From Streptomyces bacillaris (lineage in GTDB: Bacteria; Actinomycetota; Actinomycetes; Streptomycetales; Streptomycetaceae), in the NCBI RefSeq assembly GCF_003268675.1, contig NZ_CP029378.1:1550001-1614000 (forward strand): 64,000 bases of DNA, in the 5' to 3' direction. A program made the translations under genes and the position numbers. Within the stretch, counting starts at the first letter, position 1, and the number at the start of each line of letters is the position of its first letter. The notes below the pieces were generated by a model. It saw only the letters and a list, made by a program, of their open reading frames with translations. It was not told where the DNA came from and made no database searches. Below, in pieces: positions 44,732-54,387 of the stretch.

Positions 44732-46378
44732 GTGGTGGGGACCTCGACGGCGACGGGACGGTGGAGGCCCGTCCTCCACGACACGGCCCTGTGGGCGGCG
44801 CTCTCCGCCGCCGGTTTCTACGCCTACACCGACCGCGCGGCCCCCTCCCTCACGTTGGACCTGCTCCTCCCCCTGTCCGTGCTGGCGGTGGCGGTCCCCG
44901 GGAGCCGACGGCGGCCGGGAGCGGCCGTGTTCGCCGCCAACGCGCTCTGCGCGGTGGGGCTCGCCGCCACGCCTCCGGCGGCGAGCCCGTACCTCCTGGC
45001 CCTTGCCGCCCTGGCCTACCTGCTGGGGGTCCGGGGCACCGACACCGGCAGGGCGCTCCTGCTCCTCGGCACCTGTGTGGCCGTCGACCTCGCGGTCTGC
45101 GCCGTACTGGCCGTCGACGCGGTGTACTGGTTCTACGTGCTCGCGCTCGTGCCCCTGGCCCTGCTCCCGGCCTGGCTGGCGGGCCGCCACCGGCAGGCGC
45201 GGCTGGCCCTGGTCCACGGGGGCTGGGAGCGGGCGCGGGTCCTGGCGGAGCAGCAGCGGTCCGTGGCCGAGCGGGCGGGGCTGCGGGAGCGTACGAGGAT
45301 CGCGGCGGATGTGCACGACTCCCTCGGCCATCAGCTGAGCCTCATCGCGCTGCGCGCCGGTGCGCTGGAGCTGTCCCCGACGCTGAGCGGGCAGGACCGG
45401 GCCGACCTGGCCGGGCTGCGGGCGGACGTCGCGGACGCGGTCGGGCATCTGCGGGAGACCCTCACCGTGCTGCGGGCGGACGAGGACGCCCCCGGCACCG
45501 CGCCCCGGGGCGCCTTCGTGGACGCTCCCGGCACCGCGCCTGCCGCCGAGTCCGTGGACGCGCTCGTCCGCAGGGCCCGGGAGGCCGGTGTGGCGGCGGA
45601 GGTGCACCGCGAGGGCGAGCCGCCCCTCCGCTCCCCCTTGATCACCCGTACCGTCCACCGGGTGGTCCAGGAGTCCCTGACCAACGCCGTCAAGCACGCC
45701 CCCGGGGCCGCCGTCCGCATCCACCTCACCCACCGGGACGACCGCGCCACCGTACGGGTCACCAACTCCCCGCCCCCGGAAGGCGCATCGCCCGCTGCTC
45801 CCCCGGCCCCCGGCGGCGGCCACGGTCTCACCGCCCTCCGCGAGCGCGTCCAGCTGGTCGGCGGAACCCTGCGTACGGGGCCGTACGGCGACGGTGGGTA
45901 CGAGGTGTGCGCGGTCCTGCCGGACGCGGTGGGCGGCCGGCGCCCCTCGGACGGACCGTACGCCCCGCAGGGGCCGGACCAGGACCCCGGGCCGCTGCAC
46001 GGACTCGCCGACGCCCGCCGCCGTACGAGGCGGCGCTTCGTGGTGGCGTTCGCCGTCCCGGCGGCGCTCGGCGCGGTCATGCTGGTCTCGGCCGCCCTCC
46101 TCGCCCATCAGCTCACCGCCTGCGTGCTGCGCCCGGCGGACTTCGCCGGACTCCGCACCGGCCGGACCAGCACCGAGCTGGCCCGGGTCCTCCCCGAGCG
46201 GCAGTTCCCCTACGTACCGGACCGGGTGGCCGACGATCACCCCGAACCCCCCGGGACGGTCTGCGCGTTCTACCGGTCGAACGGCAATCTGCTGGAGCAG
46301 GTGGACATCTACCGGCTCTGCTACGCGGACTCCCGGCTCGTGGCCAAGGACGTTCTGCCGGGCACGCGGCGCGGCTGA
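44732..46378 (+). CDS. DesK/NarX-type sensor histidine kinase with extra C-terminal domain
   Basis: 548 residues; GTG with AGGAG 6 nt upstream. Five or six membrane segments (about 15-150) lead into a HisKA_3 dimerisation helix with the phospho-acceptor in ADVHDSLGHQLS (His near 193). An HATPase domain follows with ESLTNAVKHAPG (N box) and GGGHGLTALRERV (G box). Unusually, about 140 residues remain after the ATPase: an Arg-rich linker, a membrane segment (about 433-455) and a small extracytoplasmic domain with cysteines. It lies 90 nt after the permease gene and probably signals to the divergent response regulator. Confidence 0.9.
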   Translation: MVGTSTATGRWRPVLHDTALWAALSAAGFYAYTDRAAPSLTLDLLLPLSVLAVAVPGSRRRPGAAVFAANALCAVGLAATPPAASPYLLALAALAYLLGVRGTDTGRALLLLGTCVAVDLAVCAVLAVDAVYWFYVLALVPLALLPAWLAGRHRQARLALVHGGWERARVLAEQQRSVAERAGLRERTRIAADVHDSLGHQLSLIALRAGALELSPTLSGQDRADLAGLRADVADAVGHLRETLTVLRADEDAPGTAPRGAFVDAPGTAPAAESVDALVRRAREAGVAAEVHREGEPPLRSPLITRTVHRVVQESLTNAVKHAPGAAVRIHLTHRDDRATVRVTNSPPPEGASPAAPPAPGGGHGLTALRERVQLVGGTLRTGPYGDGGYEVCAVLPDAVGGRRPSDGPYAPQGPDQDPGPLHGLADARRRTRRRFVVAFAVPAALGAVMLVSAALLAHQLTACVLRPADFAGLRTGRTSTELARVLPERQFPYVPDRVADDHPEPPGTVCAFYRSNGNLLEQVDIYRLCYADSRLVAKDVLPGTRRG

Positions 46379-46548
46379 CCGCGCCCCAGCCCGCCCGGGC
46401 TCGAAGACGACGGATACGCGCGGACGCGAAGACGACAGGCGCTCGCGTCTGTCACTCCGGATCGTTCCGGATGCCCGGCCCCGGGCTCCCCCCACTACTT
46501 TTCGACGGCGCCCGCAAGACCGACCCGTCCGGAGTCCGGGGAGCAGCG

Positions 46549-47733
46549 ATGCCGACGACCGTCACCACCGACCGCCCCACCACCGACCCCGTCGACCGTT
46601 CCGCGGTCACCACCCTCACCACCGCCCCCGACGGCCTGACCGCCGCCCTCACCCACCATGAGCGCCAGGTGCTCTCCGCGGTCGGCTGCGGGCTGCGGGA
46701 CGACGAGATCGCCGCCGCCCTCGCCCTCCCCGAGGAGGCCGTGGCCGGGCATCTCGCGCGGGTGCTGGTCAAGCTCGGCCTGCGGGACCGGGCCGCCGCC
46801 GTCGTCCACGCCTTCGACTGCGGGCTGGTCGTCCCCGGGCACGGCCCCCGGGCCCGGGCCGCTCGACCGGCCGCCCGGGCGGTCTCCGTACGGAAGGACC
46901 CCGTGCAGAAGGCCCCTGTGCAGAGGGTCTCCGTACAGGCGACCTCCGTACGGGCGGTGGCGCGGCCGCAGGTGCGGATCTCACTGCTCGGGCCGTTGCA
47001 GGCGTGGCGGGGCGGCCGGTGTCTGGAGCTGGGGCATCTGCGTCAGCAGGCCGTTCTGGCGGCGCTCGCGCTGGGGGCGGGACGGCGATGTCTCAGCCAG
47101 CGGGAACTGCTGGACGACGTCTGGGGGCTGGAGCCACCGGCCACCAATGTGGTGCCGGTCTACATCTACCGGTTGCGCAAGGCCCTCCACGACGGCTGCG
47201 CCGGCGACGACCGAGGCGGGGGCGGCCCGGACGCGGTCATCGAGCGCGGTCCCCGGGGCTACCAGCTCGCCCCGGGCGCGGTCGAGGTGGACGTGGCCCG
47301 TATGGAGGAGCTGGTCGCCGGGATCGGACGGGCCGACCGGGCGGGCGATCCGCTCCAGGCACTCCATCTCTGTTCCCAGGCACTGGAGTTGTTCCGGGGC
47401 GAACCGCTGGCCGGGCTGCCGGGGCCGCTCGCCGAGCTGGAGCGGCTGCGGCTCGTCGAACGCAGGGTCGCCATCGTGCGGCGGAAGGTGGAGTGGCAGC
47501 TGCGGCTCGGTCAGGACACGGAGGCCATCGACGAGCTGTTCGCCCTGTCGGCGGCACACCCCCTCAACGAGCCGCTGGCCGCGATGCTGATGCGGGCGCT
47601 GTACCGGGACGGCCGGCAGGCCGACGCGCTGACGGTGTTCGAGCGCGCCCGCCGCCGGCTCGCGGACGACCTGGGGGTCACCCCGAGCCGGCTGCTGCGG
47701 CGGGCGCACCAGATGATCCTCCGGGGCGAGTGA
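46549..47733 (+). CDS. SARP/AfsR-type regulator with an N-terminal LuxR-like HTH
   Basis: 394 residues from ATG 46549, GGGGAG just upstream. Residues about 30-100 resemble a LuxR-type HTH (LTHHERQVLSAVGCGLRDDEIAAALAL). A spacer of repeated SVRKDPVQ/APVQRVSVQ units leads to an OmpR-like winged helix (VRISLLGPLQAWRGG) and a bacterial transcriptional activator domain (BTAD) ending SRLLRRAHQMIL, which together define SARP activators. SARPs usually activate secondary-metabolite clusters. It stands alone, 170 nt after the kinase gene and convergent with the cutinase gene; no biosynthetic cluster is visible nearby. Confidence 0.85.
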   Translation: MPTTVTTDRPTTDPVDRSAVTTLTTAPDGLTAALTHHERQVLSAVGCGLRDDEIAAALALPEEAVAGHLARVLVKLGLRDRAAAVVHAFDCGLVVPGHGPRARAARPAARAVSVRKDPVQKAPVQRVSVQATSVRAVARPQVRISLLGPLQAWRGGRCLELGHLRQQAVLAALALGAGRRCLSQRELLDDVWGLEPPATNVVPVYIYRLRKALHDGCAGDDRGGGGPDAVIERGPRGYQLAPGAVEVDVARMEELVAGIGRADRAGDPLQALHLCSQALELFRGEPLAGLPGPLAELERLRLVERRVAIVRRKVEWQLRLGQDTEAIDELFALSAAHPLNEPLAAMLMRALYRDGRQADALTVFERARRRLADDLGVTPSRLLRRAHQMILRGE

Positions 47734-47769
47734 GACCCCGGATCACGTCACCGGGTCACCGGCCATCGG

Positions 47770-48438
47770 TCACCAGGACGCCGGGTGCCAGACGCCGTTG
47801 TACCACTGCTCGTTGGCGGTGTTGTTGTGGTGGTCCATGTTGAAGTCGTGCGGGTAGTTGTTGATGTGGTTGTGCGGGTACGTCCAGATGCCGGCGGACT
47901 CGTCGCAGACGTAGTCCCAGTGGCAGATCGTCTTGACGGGGACGTTGCCGAAGAACTTGTCGGCGCCGGCGAGCGGGGCGCCGACGATGCCGCCGAACGG
48001 CACGGATCCGCCGTTGGCCCCGGGGCCGCCCTGGCGCTTGGGGTCCGAGATGAGGATGGCGTTCACCTTGTCGAAGGTCTGCCAGTTCTCGGTGACCCAG
48101 ATGTGCACGACCGCGGCGCCCAGGGAGTAGCCGCCGATCTTGACGTGCTGGTTGGGACAGGCGGCGCGCTGGTCGCGTACCAGCCGGTTCAGCTCGTTGA
48201 CGCCCGCCCGGGCGCTCGCGCCGTTGGGGATCGTGGTGGGGTAGCCGACGTGCTGCTGGATGTTGCCGGTGAAGCCGTCCCGGTCCCAGGAGCTTCCCGT
48301 ACCGCCGACGACGATGGTGTACGTGCCTCCGCACGGGGCGGCGGGCTGTGCCGCCTGGGCCGTGGACGTCTGGGTCACCGAGAGCCCTGCCGTGAGCAGA
48401 AGTCCGGCCACGGCGGCCGCCATCCTCTTGATCCGCAT
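47770..48438 (-). CDS. Secreted cutinase-like serine hydrolase
   Basis: 222 residues from ATG 48438 (GGGGAG upstream). A Sec signal peptide covers about 1-34. The nucleophile elbow is GGYSLGAAVVH (Ser105) and the C-x-x-D-x-V-C signature of cutinases is seen as CHWDYVC (Asp175). A His lies in the C-terminal NYPHDF region. Cutinase-family proteins cleave cutin, small esters or lipids outside the cell. It diverges from a PLL-repeat gene and shares its control region. Confidence 0.8.
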   Translation of the reverse strand: MRIKRMAAAVAGLLLTAGLSVTQTSTAQAAQPAAPCGGTYTIVVGGTGSSWDRDGFTGNIQQHVGYPTTIPNGASARAGVNELNRLVRDQRAACPNQHVKIGGYSLGAAVVHIWVTENWQTFDKVNAILISDPKRQGGPGANGGSVPFGGIVGAPLAGADKFFGNVPVKTICHWDYVCDESAGIWTYPHNHINNYPHDFNMDHHNNTANEQWYNGVWHPASW

Positions 48439-48493
48439 GCGATTCTCCCCATCTGGTCTGTCTGCTACGGCTCCCGACCCTGGCAGCGGCCGA

Positions 48494-48524
48494 TGACATC
48501 CCGATGAAACGCGCGATGAAACGG
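48494..48524. promoter_or_regulatory. TGAAAC direct repeats in the cutinase/PLL divergent region
   Basis: TGACATCC, TGAAACGC and TGAAACGG start at 48494, 48505 and 48517, spaced 11 and 12 bp, about one helical turn. Such spacing suits a regulator that binds in tandem. The layout is PHO-box-like but the match to GTTCACC is poor. A related pair occurs at 54151. Confidence 0.4.
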
Positions 48525-48621
48525 ACACGGAAACGGACAGGGCCCGATTCCATCGTCATTTCACCGCCGTCTTCTACTGTCGGCCGCCCACGACAGGCGT
48601 TCATGACGGAAAGGCACCCTC

Positions 48622-50301
48622 ATGGCAAGATGCGGCTTACACCGCGTACTCACCCGGCTGGCCCTGCTGGCCGGTGTCTGGGCGGCGGTGATCGCGATGA
48701 CCGCGTCGGTCGCGGTCGCCCGGCCCGTACCCGGGTCGGGTTCCGCGTCCGGTCCGCCGCGGGGCGACGACCGGTCCGGCGTCTCCCGGTATTTCGCCGG
48801 CCCCGAAGGCCTGGCCATCCCGACCGCGCCGTGCGACCCGGCCGGTCCTTCGGGCGGCGACGGCACCATGGCCGCCCAGCTCAACCCGCAGCTCCGCAAC
48901 AAGATGGCCGGCCATCTGGACGCGTACCGGATGTCGTGCGCGCGCATGGTCACCCAGGCGGTGAAGGAGCGCGGGCTCAACCAGCGGGCCGCCGCGATCG
49001 CCATCGCCACGATCATCGTCGAGTCCAGCATGAACAACTACTCGCAGGCCGTCGACCACACCAGCATCGGCCTGTTCCAGCAGCAGGACTGGTGGGGCAG
49101 CCGGGAGCAGCGGCTGAACCCGGCCTACGCCACCAACGCCTTCCTCAACGACATGGAGCGGCGCTATCCGAACGGTTCGTGGAACAGCGCCCCGATCGGT
49201 GAGGTCTGCTGGCGGGTGCAGCAGCCCCGGGAGGACCTGCGTCATCTGTACGGGATCGAGGCGGCCGACGCCACACTGATCGCCAACGCCCTCTGGGCGG
49301 GTACGGGCGGTGGGCCCAAGCACCCGTACGCCTCGGGCCGGGTGGTGTCCGGCCGGTCGGCCGACGGGCGGCTGGAGGCGTTCGCCGCCGGGGCCGACGG
49401 GGTCCACCACGCGTGGCAGACCTCGGTGAACGGCGCCTGGTCGACCTGGCGTTTCGTGGGCGGCCCACGCAACGCGCAGCTCGCGGTGGCCTCCAACGCG
49501 GACGGGCGGCTGGAGCTGTTCGCCCTCTCGGACAGTACGTTCGACCACATGTGGCAGACCGGGCCCAGTGCCGGCTGGTCCGCCTGGAAGAACTTCGGCA
49601 CCGGCGGGCACCGGCTGGCGGCGGGCCACAACGCCGACGGCCGGATCGAGGTCTTCGCCTCCAACGCCCAAGGGGTGTTCCACCGTTGGCAGACCGCGCC
49701 CAGCGGCGGCTGGTCCGCCTGGGAGGGCACGCACGGCGGGCCGCCCAACGCGCGGCTGGCCATGGAGAACGCGCCGGACGGGCGCCTGGAGGTCTTCGCC
49801 CTCTCCGACTCCACGTTCGAGCACCTCTACCAGACCCGGGTCAACGGGGGCTGGTCGGCCTGGGAGAACTTCGGCACCGGTGGACGCGCCGTCGCCGTCA
49901 GCCACAACCAGGACGGCCGGCTGGAGGTGTTCGCCTCCAGCGGCGAAGGGGTGTTCCACCGCTGGCAGACCGGCCCGGCCTCGTGGTCGGCGTGGACCGG
50001 CACCGGCGGCATACCCGACGCCGAGCTGGCGACGTCACGGTCGGTGGACGGGCGGGTCGAGGTGTTCGCCATCAACGGGGCCACCGCAAGCCAGAGTTGG
50101 CAGACCCGGCCGAACGCGGCGTTCTCGCAGTGGGAGACCTTCGGCGGCGGAGGCACCTCGATCGGTACGGCCAACAACGCCGACGGCCGGATCGAGGTCT
50201 TCGGTACGAGTCACGCGGGCGTCTACCACCGCTGGCAGACCGGCTTCTCCACCTGGTCGCAGTGGGCCTGGCTGAACGATTCCGGTCCGGCGATCAACTG
50301 A
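48622..50301 (+). CDS. Secreted lytic-transglycosylase-like protein with PLL/DUF346 beta-propeller
   Basis: 559 residues, ATG with GGAAAGG upstream. A signal peptide covers about 1-33. Residues about 85-230 look like a lysozyme-like domain (AIATIIVESSMNNYSQ with a candidate catalytic Glu, then TSIGLFQQ). Residues about 238-555 contain seven repeats of DGR.EVFA.....H.WQT....WS.W..FG, the pattern of PLL-type lectin propellers (DUF346). The propeller probably binds glycans and holds the wall-acting domain at its substrate. First of three such proteins in 10 kb. Convergent with the esterase gene. Confidence 0.82.
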   Translation: MARCGLHRVLTRLALLAGVWAAVIAMTASVAVARPVPGSGSASGPPRGDDRSGVSRYFAGPEGLAIPTAPCDPAGPSGGDGTMAAQLNPQLRNKMAGHLDAYRMSCARMVTQAVKERGLNQRAAAIAIATIIVESSMNNYSQAVDHTSIGLFQQQDWWGSREQRLNPAYATNAFLNDMERRYPNGSWNSAPIGEVCWRVQQPREDLRHLYGIEAADATLIANALWAGTGGGPKHPYASGRVVSGRSADGRLEAFAAGADGVHHAWQTSVNGAWSTWRFVGGPRNAQLAVASNADGRLELFALSDSTFDHMWQTGPSAGWSAWKNFGTGGHRLAAGHNADGRIEVFASNAQGVFHRWQTAPSGGWSAWEGTHGGPPNARLAMENAPDGRLEVFALSDSTFEHLYQTRVNGGWSAWENFGTGGRAVAVSHNQDGRLEVFASSGEGVFHRWQTGPASWSAWTGTGGIPDAELATSRSVDGRVEVFAINGATASQSWQTRPNAAFSQWETFGGGGTSIGTANNADGRIEVFGTSHAGVYHRWQTGFSTWSQWAWLNDSGPAIN

Positions 50302-50325
50302 GGGCACAGATAAAGACCTTGGCAG

Positions 50326-50355
50326 CGCGCGCCCGGAGAGAACCCCGGGCGCGCG
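50326..50355. terminator. Bidirectional terminator between the PLL gene and the esterase gene
   Basis: Perfect 11-bp inverted repeat CGCGCGCCCGG / CCGGGCGCGCG with an 8-nt loop in the 81-nt convergent gap. Confidence 0.75.
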
Positions 50356-50382
50356 TTCCTGTGTCAGGCGCTCCTGCCTGGA

Positions 50383-51477
50383 TCAAGCAGTGGAGAACTC
50401 CCGCTCCAGCCTCGGGATCAGATCACGCAGCGTCTCCTCCCAGCAGCCGCCGTTGTGGTGGCCGTCGCACCGGGTGCCCCACCCGGCGCCGTCGCCGTAG
50501 TTGACGTAGTAGTAGGACATGCCCAGGGCGTCCATGGCCTCCTTGACGTTCTTGGCGGCGCCCGCCACCCAGAACTCCAGGCTGTTGACCGCACCGCCCC
50601 CGTCGCCGGTGTAGATGGAGACCCCGATGCCTGCGGCGGCCAGCTTGGCCATGTTCTGGGACGGGTCGACCTGGTTCCACCGCCAGTCGGCGTTGAACAC
50701 CGGGTAGGGCGAGCCGAACGCGGCGTCGCTGTCCACGGCGGGCTTGTACGGGGAGTTGTTCGGGTCACAGGTCCCGGACGCCAGGGCGCAGAGCGCGCCC
50801 TCCCCGTCGATGAGGGAGGCGACGACGGCCATCCGCAGGCCCATGTGGCGGACCGAGAAGTCGATGTCGCCCGAGAGGGAGGCGGTGTGGCTGAACAGGT
50901 CGGGGCGGATCTGGGCGTAGTGGAAGGCGCCGAACCCGCCCATGGAGACGCCCGCGACGGCCCGGGCCTTCTTGGCGGCGACGGTCCGCAGGTTGGCGTC
51001 GATGAACGGGATCACCTGCTGGAGGTGGAAGTTCTCCCAGTTCTGCGCACCGGCCGCGGTCTTCTGGTTGAGCCAGTTGGTGTACCAGCCGCGCGCCCCG
51101 CCGTCCGGGATCACGGTGATCATGTCGTCCGACATCGTCAGCGCCGGGTAGTTCTGCCCGACGGGGTCGTCGGGCGAACCGTGCAGGAAGTACAGCACCG
51201 GATAGCGCCGGTCCGGGTCGTCGTAGTAGCCGCCCGGCAGGATGATCTTGATGTGCTGTTCGCCCGCGACCTGGGGCGTGGTCACGGTGAGATGGAAGTT
51301 GGTGGCGCTGCCGACCGCCGGTCGGGCCTCGGTCAGCCCGAAGCCGTACGTGAAGGGCGGCGGCGCGGAGGCCGCGTCGGCGGCCCGTACCGGAGCCGCC
51401 GGGGCGACCACGGCCACGGCCACCGCCGCGACCATCCAGGCCACCGCGAGCCGCCACCAGTGTGCTGTTCTCGTCAC
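50383..51477 (-). CDS. Secreted esterase of the antigen-85/esterase-D type
   Basis: 364 residues from GTG 51477, which has GGGGGAAG a few nt upstream; an ATG at 51516 lacks a site. A signal peptide (about 1-34) precedes an alpha/beta hydrolase with YPVLYFLHGSPDD (oxyanion strand), GVSMGGFGA (nucleophile Ser) and a C-terminal DGHHNG (His). This arrangement is typical of the esterase family that includes antigen 85 and feruloyl esterases. It faces the acylase gene 46 nt upstream, in the same direction. Substrate unknown. Confidence 0.82.
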   Translation of the reverse strand: MTRTAHWWRLAVAWMVAAVAVAVVAPAAPVRAADAASAPPPFTYGFGLTEARPAVGSATNFHLTVTTPQVAGEQHIKIILPGGYYDDPDRRYPVLYFLHGSPDDPVGQNYPALTMSDDMITVIPDGGARGWYTNWLNQKTAAGAQNWENFHLQQVIPFIDANLRTVAAKKARAVAGVSMGGFGAFHYAQIRPDLFSHTASLSGDIDFSVRHMGLRMAVVASLIDGEGALCALASGTCDPNNSPYKPAVDSDAAFGSPYPVFNADWRWNQVDPSQNMAKLAAAGIGVSIYTGDGGGAVNSLEFWVAGAAKNVKEAMDALGMSYYYVNYGDGAGWGTRCDGHHNGGCWEETLRDLIPRLEREFSTA

Positions 51478-51523
51478 TGTCTTCCCCCAAGTGGGTTCGT
51501 CCGCAGGGTGGGTCATGTCCGGA

Positions 51524-54072
51524 TCAGTCAAGGACCTTGATCCGCAAGGCCGGTGAAGCGGCGATCTGCTCCTCCGTGAAGCGTTCGGTCACCCAGCCAC
51601 CGGCCGAGAACAACTTCGTCTGGTCGGCGTAGTGCGGTGAATTCGGGTTGGCCGACTGGGAGTAGGCCAGGACGGAGAGCGCCTGCGGCGGGCCGTCGGC
51701 GGTGAACCGCACCTGCTGGATGAAGCTGGAACCGAAGACGATGTCGAACTTCCCGTCCACCTGGCCGGGAGTGATCACGTTGAGCACGCCCAGCTGGCCG
51801 AGCGAGCCGTGGATCGGGATCTGCTCACCGCCGCGGGTGACCTTCTGGACGTCCGACAGCGGGGCGTTCAGCGCGATGCCCGCCGTGCGCAGCGCGTGCA
51901 CGGCCCGGGCGAGCGCGTCGCGGAGGGCGGAGCTGCCGGTGTCCAGCGAATTGGGCGTGTGCACCGGGTTCTTGGGGTCGAAGGGCACCCGCCACGGCAG
52001 CTTCTCGACGCCCTGGCCGCCCAGCAGATAGGCCCAGTAGTGGGCGAAGAGCCAGGAACCCCGGCTGTCCGTCGTGTAGTCGTGGCTCTTCCAGCCGGCC
52101 AGGACCGGACACGCCTCGCTCACATTGACCAGGTTGCCGTCCACCAGGACGAGCCCGAAGGGCACGTTGCGGCACATCGTGACCGTGGCGCCGAGCGCCA
52201 GGTCGGCCGCCCTGCTGTTGTCGGCGAAGAGCAACTGCCCCATGGTCTGCGGGGTGAAGCCCTTGCCGGGCAGGCCGTCGGTGCCGTCGATCCGCTTCCG
52301 CGCGGTCAGGATGAGCTCCTGCGTACGCAGCGACCGGGGCGCGGCGGTGTCCCCCATCACCCGGGGGAAGGCGAGCGGCTGCTCGGGGTTGGCCAGCCAC
52401 GGGCTGTCGTTGGCGTTGCCCACGAAGTCGTTCCGGATCAGGCGTGGTTGCACCTTCGGGGAGAGCAGCCCGGGCGCGACCGCGTCCGGGTCGTCGGGCC
52501 AGTCGCAGGCGCTGCGCTTGCCGTCGAGGATGGAGACCGGTGTCGCGTTCGGCAGCCGTAGCGGCTGGTAGAACAGCAGTTGCCCGGTCAGGGTGAGGCA
52601 GGAGCGCGCGTGCTCGTCGGTGATGTTCGGGACGGCCTGGATGTCCGCGTACAGCGCCTTGCCCGTGCGGTCGGAGGCCACGGTGTTGAAGAAGGGGACG
52701 CCCTGGGTGGTCTCCAGGATGTCCACCACCTCGTGGACGTCATCGGCCTGGTCGAGCCGGAACCAGGTGTTGAGTGCCCGCAGGTTGTGCATGTTCACAT
52801 CGCGTACGGCGTGCGCGCTGACCACCCAGGGCAGATCCTGGCCCTGGATCGCGGTGGTGACGGGCCCGTACCGTGTGGCCCACAGCGTCCGGCCGACCTT
52901 GGCGAGGGAGCCGTCCGGCTGCCGTACGTCGACCTCCACCCGCTGCGAGGTCATCTGCTCCCACGCCCCGTCCACCAGGTACTTGGTGGGGCTGAGCGGG
53001 TCCACCTGGACGTCGAAGAGTCCGAAGGGGGCCACCGTGGCGACCGTGTGGCTCCAGGCCACGTTCTCGTTGTAGCCGATGTTCACGGCGGGGAAGCCCA
53101 GCAGGCTGGCCCCGGAGACGTTGACCTTCCCGGGGATCGTCAACTGGCTCTGCCACATGCGGTTCTTGCCCTGCCACGGGAAGTGCGGGTTGGCGAGCAG
53201 CATGCTGGTGCCACCGGAGACGCCCTGCGATCCGACGGCCAACGCGTTGCTGCCCATGCCCCGTTCGCGGCCCTCCGCCATCGCGTCACGGATCTTCGCC
53301 GCCGTCTCCTCGGGCGAGGGTGAGGGTGAGGCCGCGGGCGGCCGCTGTTTCCGGGCAGCCGAGGGGCAGGGGAGGCTGGGGCGGTCGAGGTCGCCGAAGC
53401 GGCCGAGGCGCCCGGCGGGGCCGCGTTCACCTGGCCTTCCAGCAGCGGGTCGGCGCTGCCCATGATGATCTCGGCGTGCGCGTGCCGGTAGACGTCCAGC
53501 TCGGTGATCGGCCGCACCCAGTCCGCGCCCCGGCAGGCCGGATCGGTGAGACCGTCCACGCCCGTCTCGGCCAGGTACCGGTTGTAGCCCTGGACATAGC
53601 CGCGGATGGCTTCCCGTACCTCCGGCTCCGGACCGTCGGGGGCGGGCTTGTCGAGCAGCCGCTCCACCACCCGGTTGTCCTTGATCCGCTGGAAGTACAG
53701 ATCGCTGTTGAGGTTGGAGGTGGTGTTCTGGTCCTGGCCGGGGCTCGCCCTGCCGTCCGGCCCCAGGTGGCGGGAGCGCTGGGCGTTGACCATGAGATAG
53801 GTGTCGGCCAGGGTGCAGATGTTGTCCCGTGCCGAGGCGTAGCCGTAACCCGTTCCCAGCCCCTCCCAGTCGGAGGCGATGATGTGCGGGATGCCGTACT
53901 CGGTGTAGCGGATCGTCGGCCGGTCCGGCCCCTGTCCGGCGGCGGACGTCCCCGTGGCCGCCGCCGAGCCGGTGAGCACCGGCGTGCTCAGCACGGCCAC
54001 CGCGGCCAGGAGCGCCACCGGCAGTCTCGCCCCGGCTCTCCCTCGTCTCTCTCGTAGTCTCCTCCGTGCCAT
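51524..54072 (-). pseudogene. Secreted penicillin/AHL acylase-type Ntn hydrolase, frame broken between alpha and beta parts
   Basis: From ATG 54072 (GGGGAGGGGAAG upstream) the first frame encodes a signal peptide and an alpha-chain-like region (IRYTEYGIPHIIA...GYGYASARDNIC) to about 53400. The beta-chain continues in another frame from about 53345 to 51524, starting with GMGSNALAVG, where Ser (codon 53249-53251) is the expected autocatalytic nucleophile; NPHFPW and YNENVAWSHT are typical family motifs. The span of 2549 nt is two bases over a codon multiple. The break falls in the Ala/Pro/Ser linker (53290-53450) that these enzymes excise on maturation. It could be a real indel, a sequencing error in repetitive CCCTCA sequence, or separate translation of the two chains. 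Acts on N-acyl homoserine lactones, cyclic lipopeptides or beta-lactams in relatives. Confidence 0.78.
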
Positions 54073-54150
54073 CGCCGTTCTTCCCCTCCCCTGTCGGGCC
54101 CCCTGCCGTGCGGGCCGTCGCCGGAACGCGGCCACGCTAAGGAGGACCGA

Positions 54151-54169
54151 TGAAATCCCGCTGAAATCC
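54151..54169. promoter_or_regulatory. TGAAATCC direct repeat in the acylase/M23 divergent region
   Basis: Two exact TGAAATCC copies start at 54151 and 54162, 11 bp apart, in the 315-nt region between the divergent acylase and M23-PLL genes. The remaining sequence of this region holds no recognised gene. Similar to the repeats at 48494. Confidence 0.4.
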
Positions 54170-54387
54170 GACAAGAGGCGCCTAGCGGATCTGCCGCCGC
54201 CTGTCAGTCCGTAACCTTCCGGGGTCTTCCGGGCCCGCGCGGCTGCTAGCTTCCGAACCCGCTCGACCGATCGCCGCTGACCGCTCGACCGATCAACCGC
54301 TCACCCGCTGACTCGTTCGTCCGCTCGTCCGCACGGCCCCGACCATCCACCCCACGCACCCCGGGACCGCCCCCGGGAGGAGGACTC

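Noticed and set aside
54150..54164. A four-codon frame (ATG AAA TCC CGC stop) behind a perfect AAGGAGG in the acylase/M23 gap
   Set aside because: Too short to judge, 220 nt before the next gene, and its sequence is part of the TGAAATCC direct repeat; probably chance.
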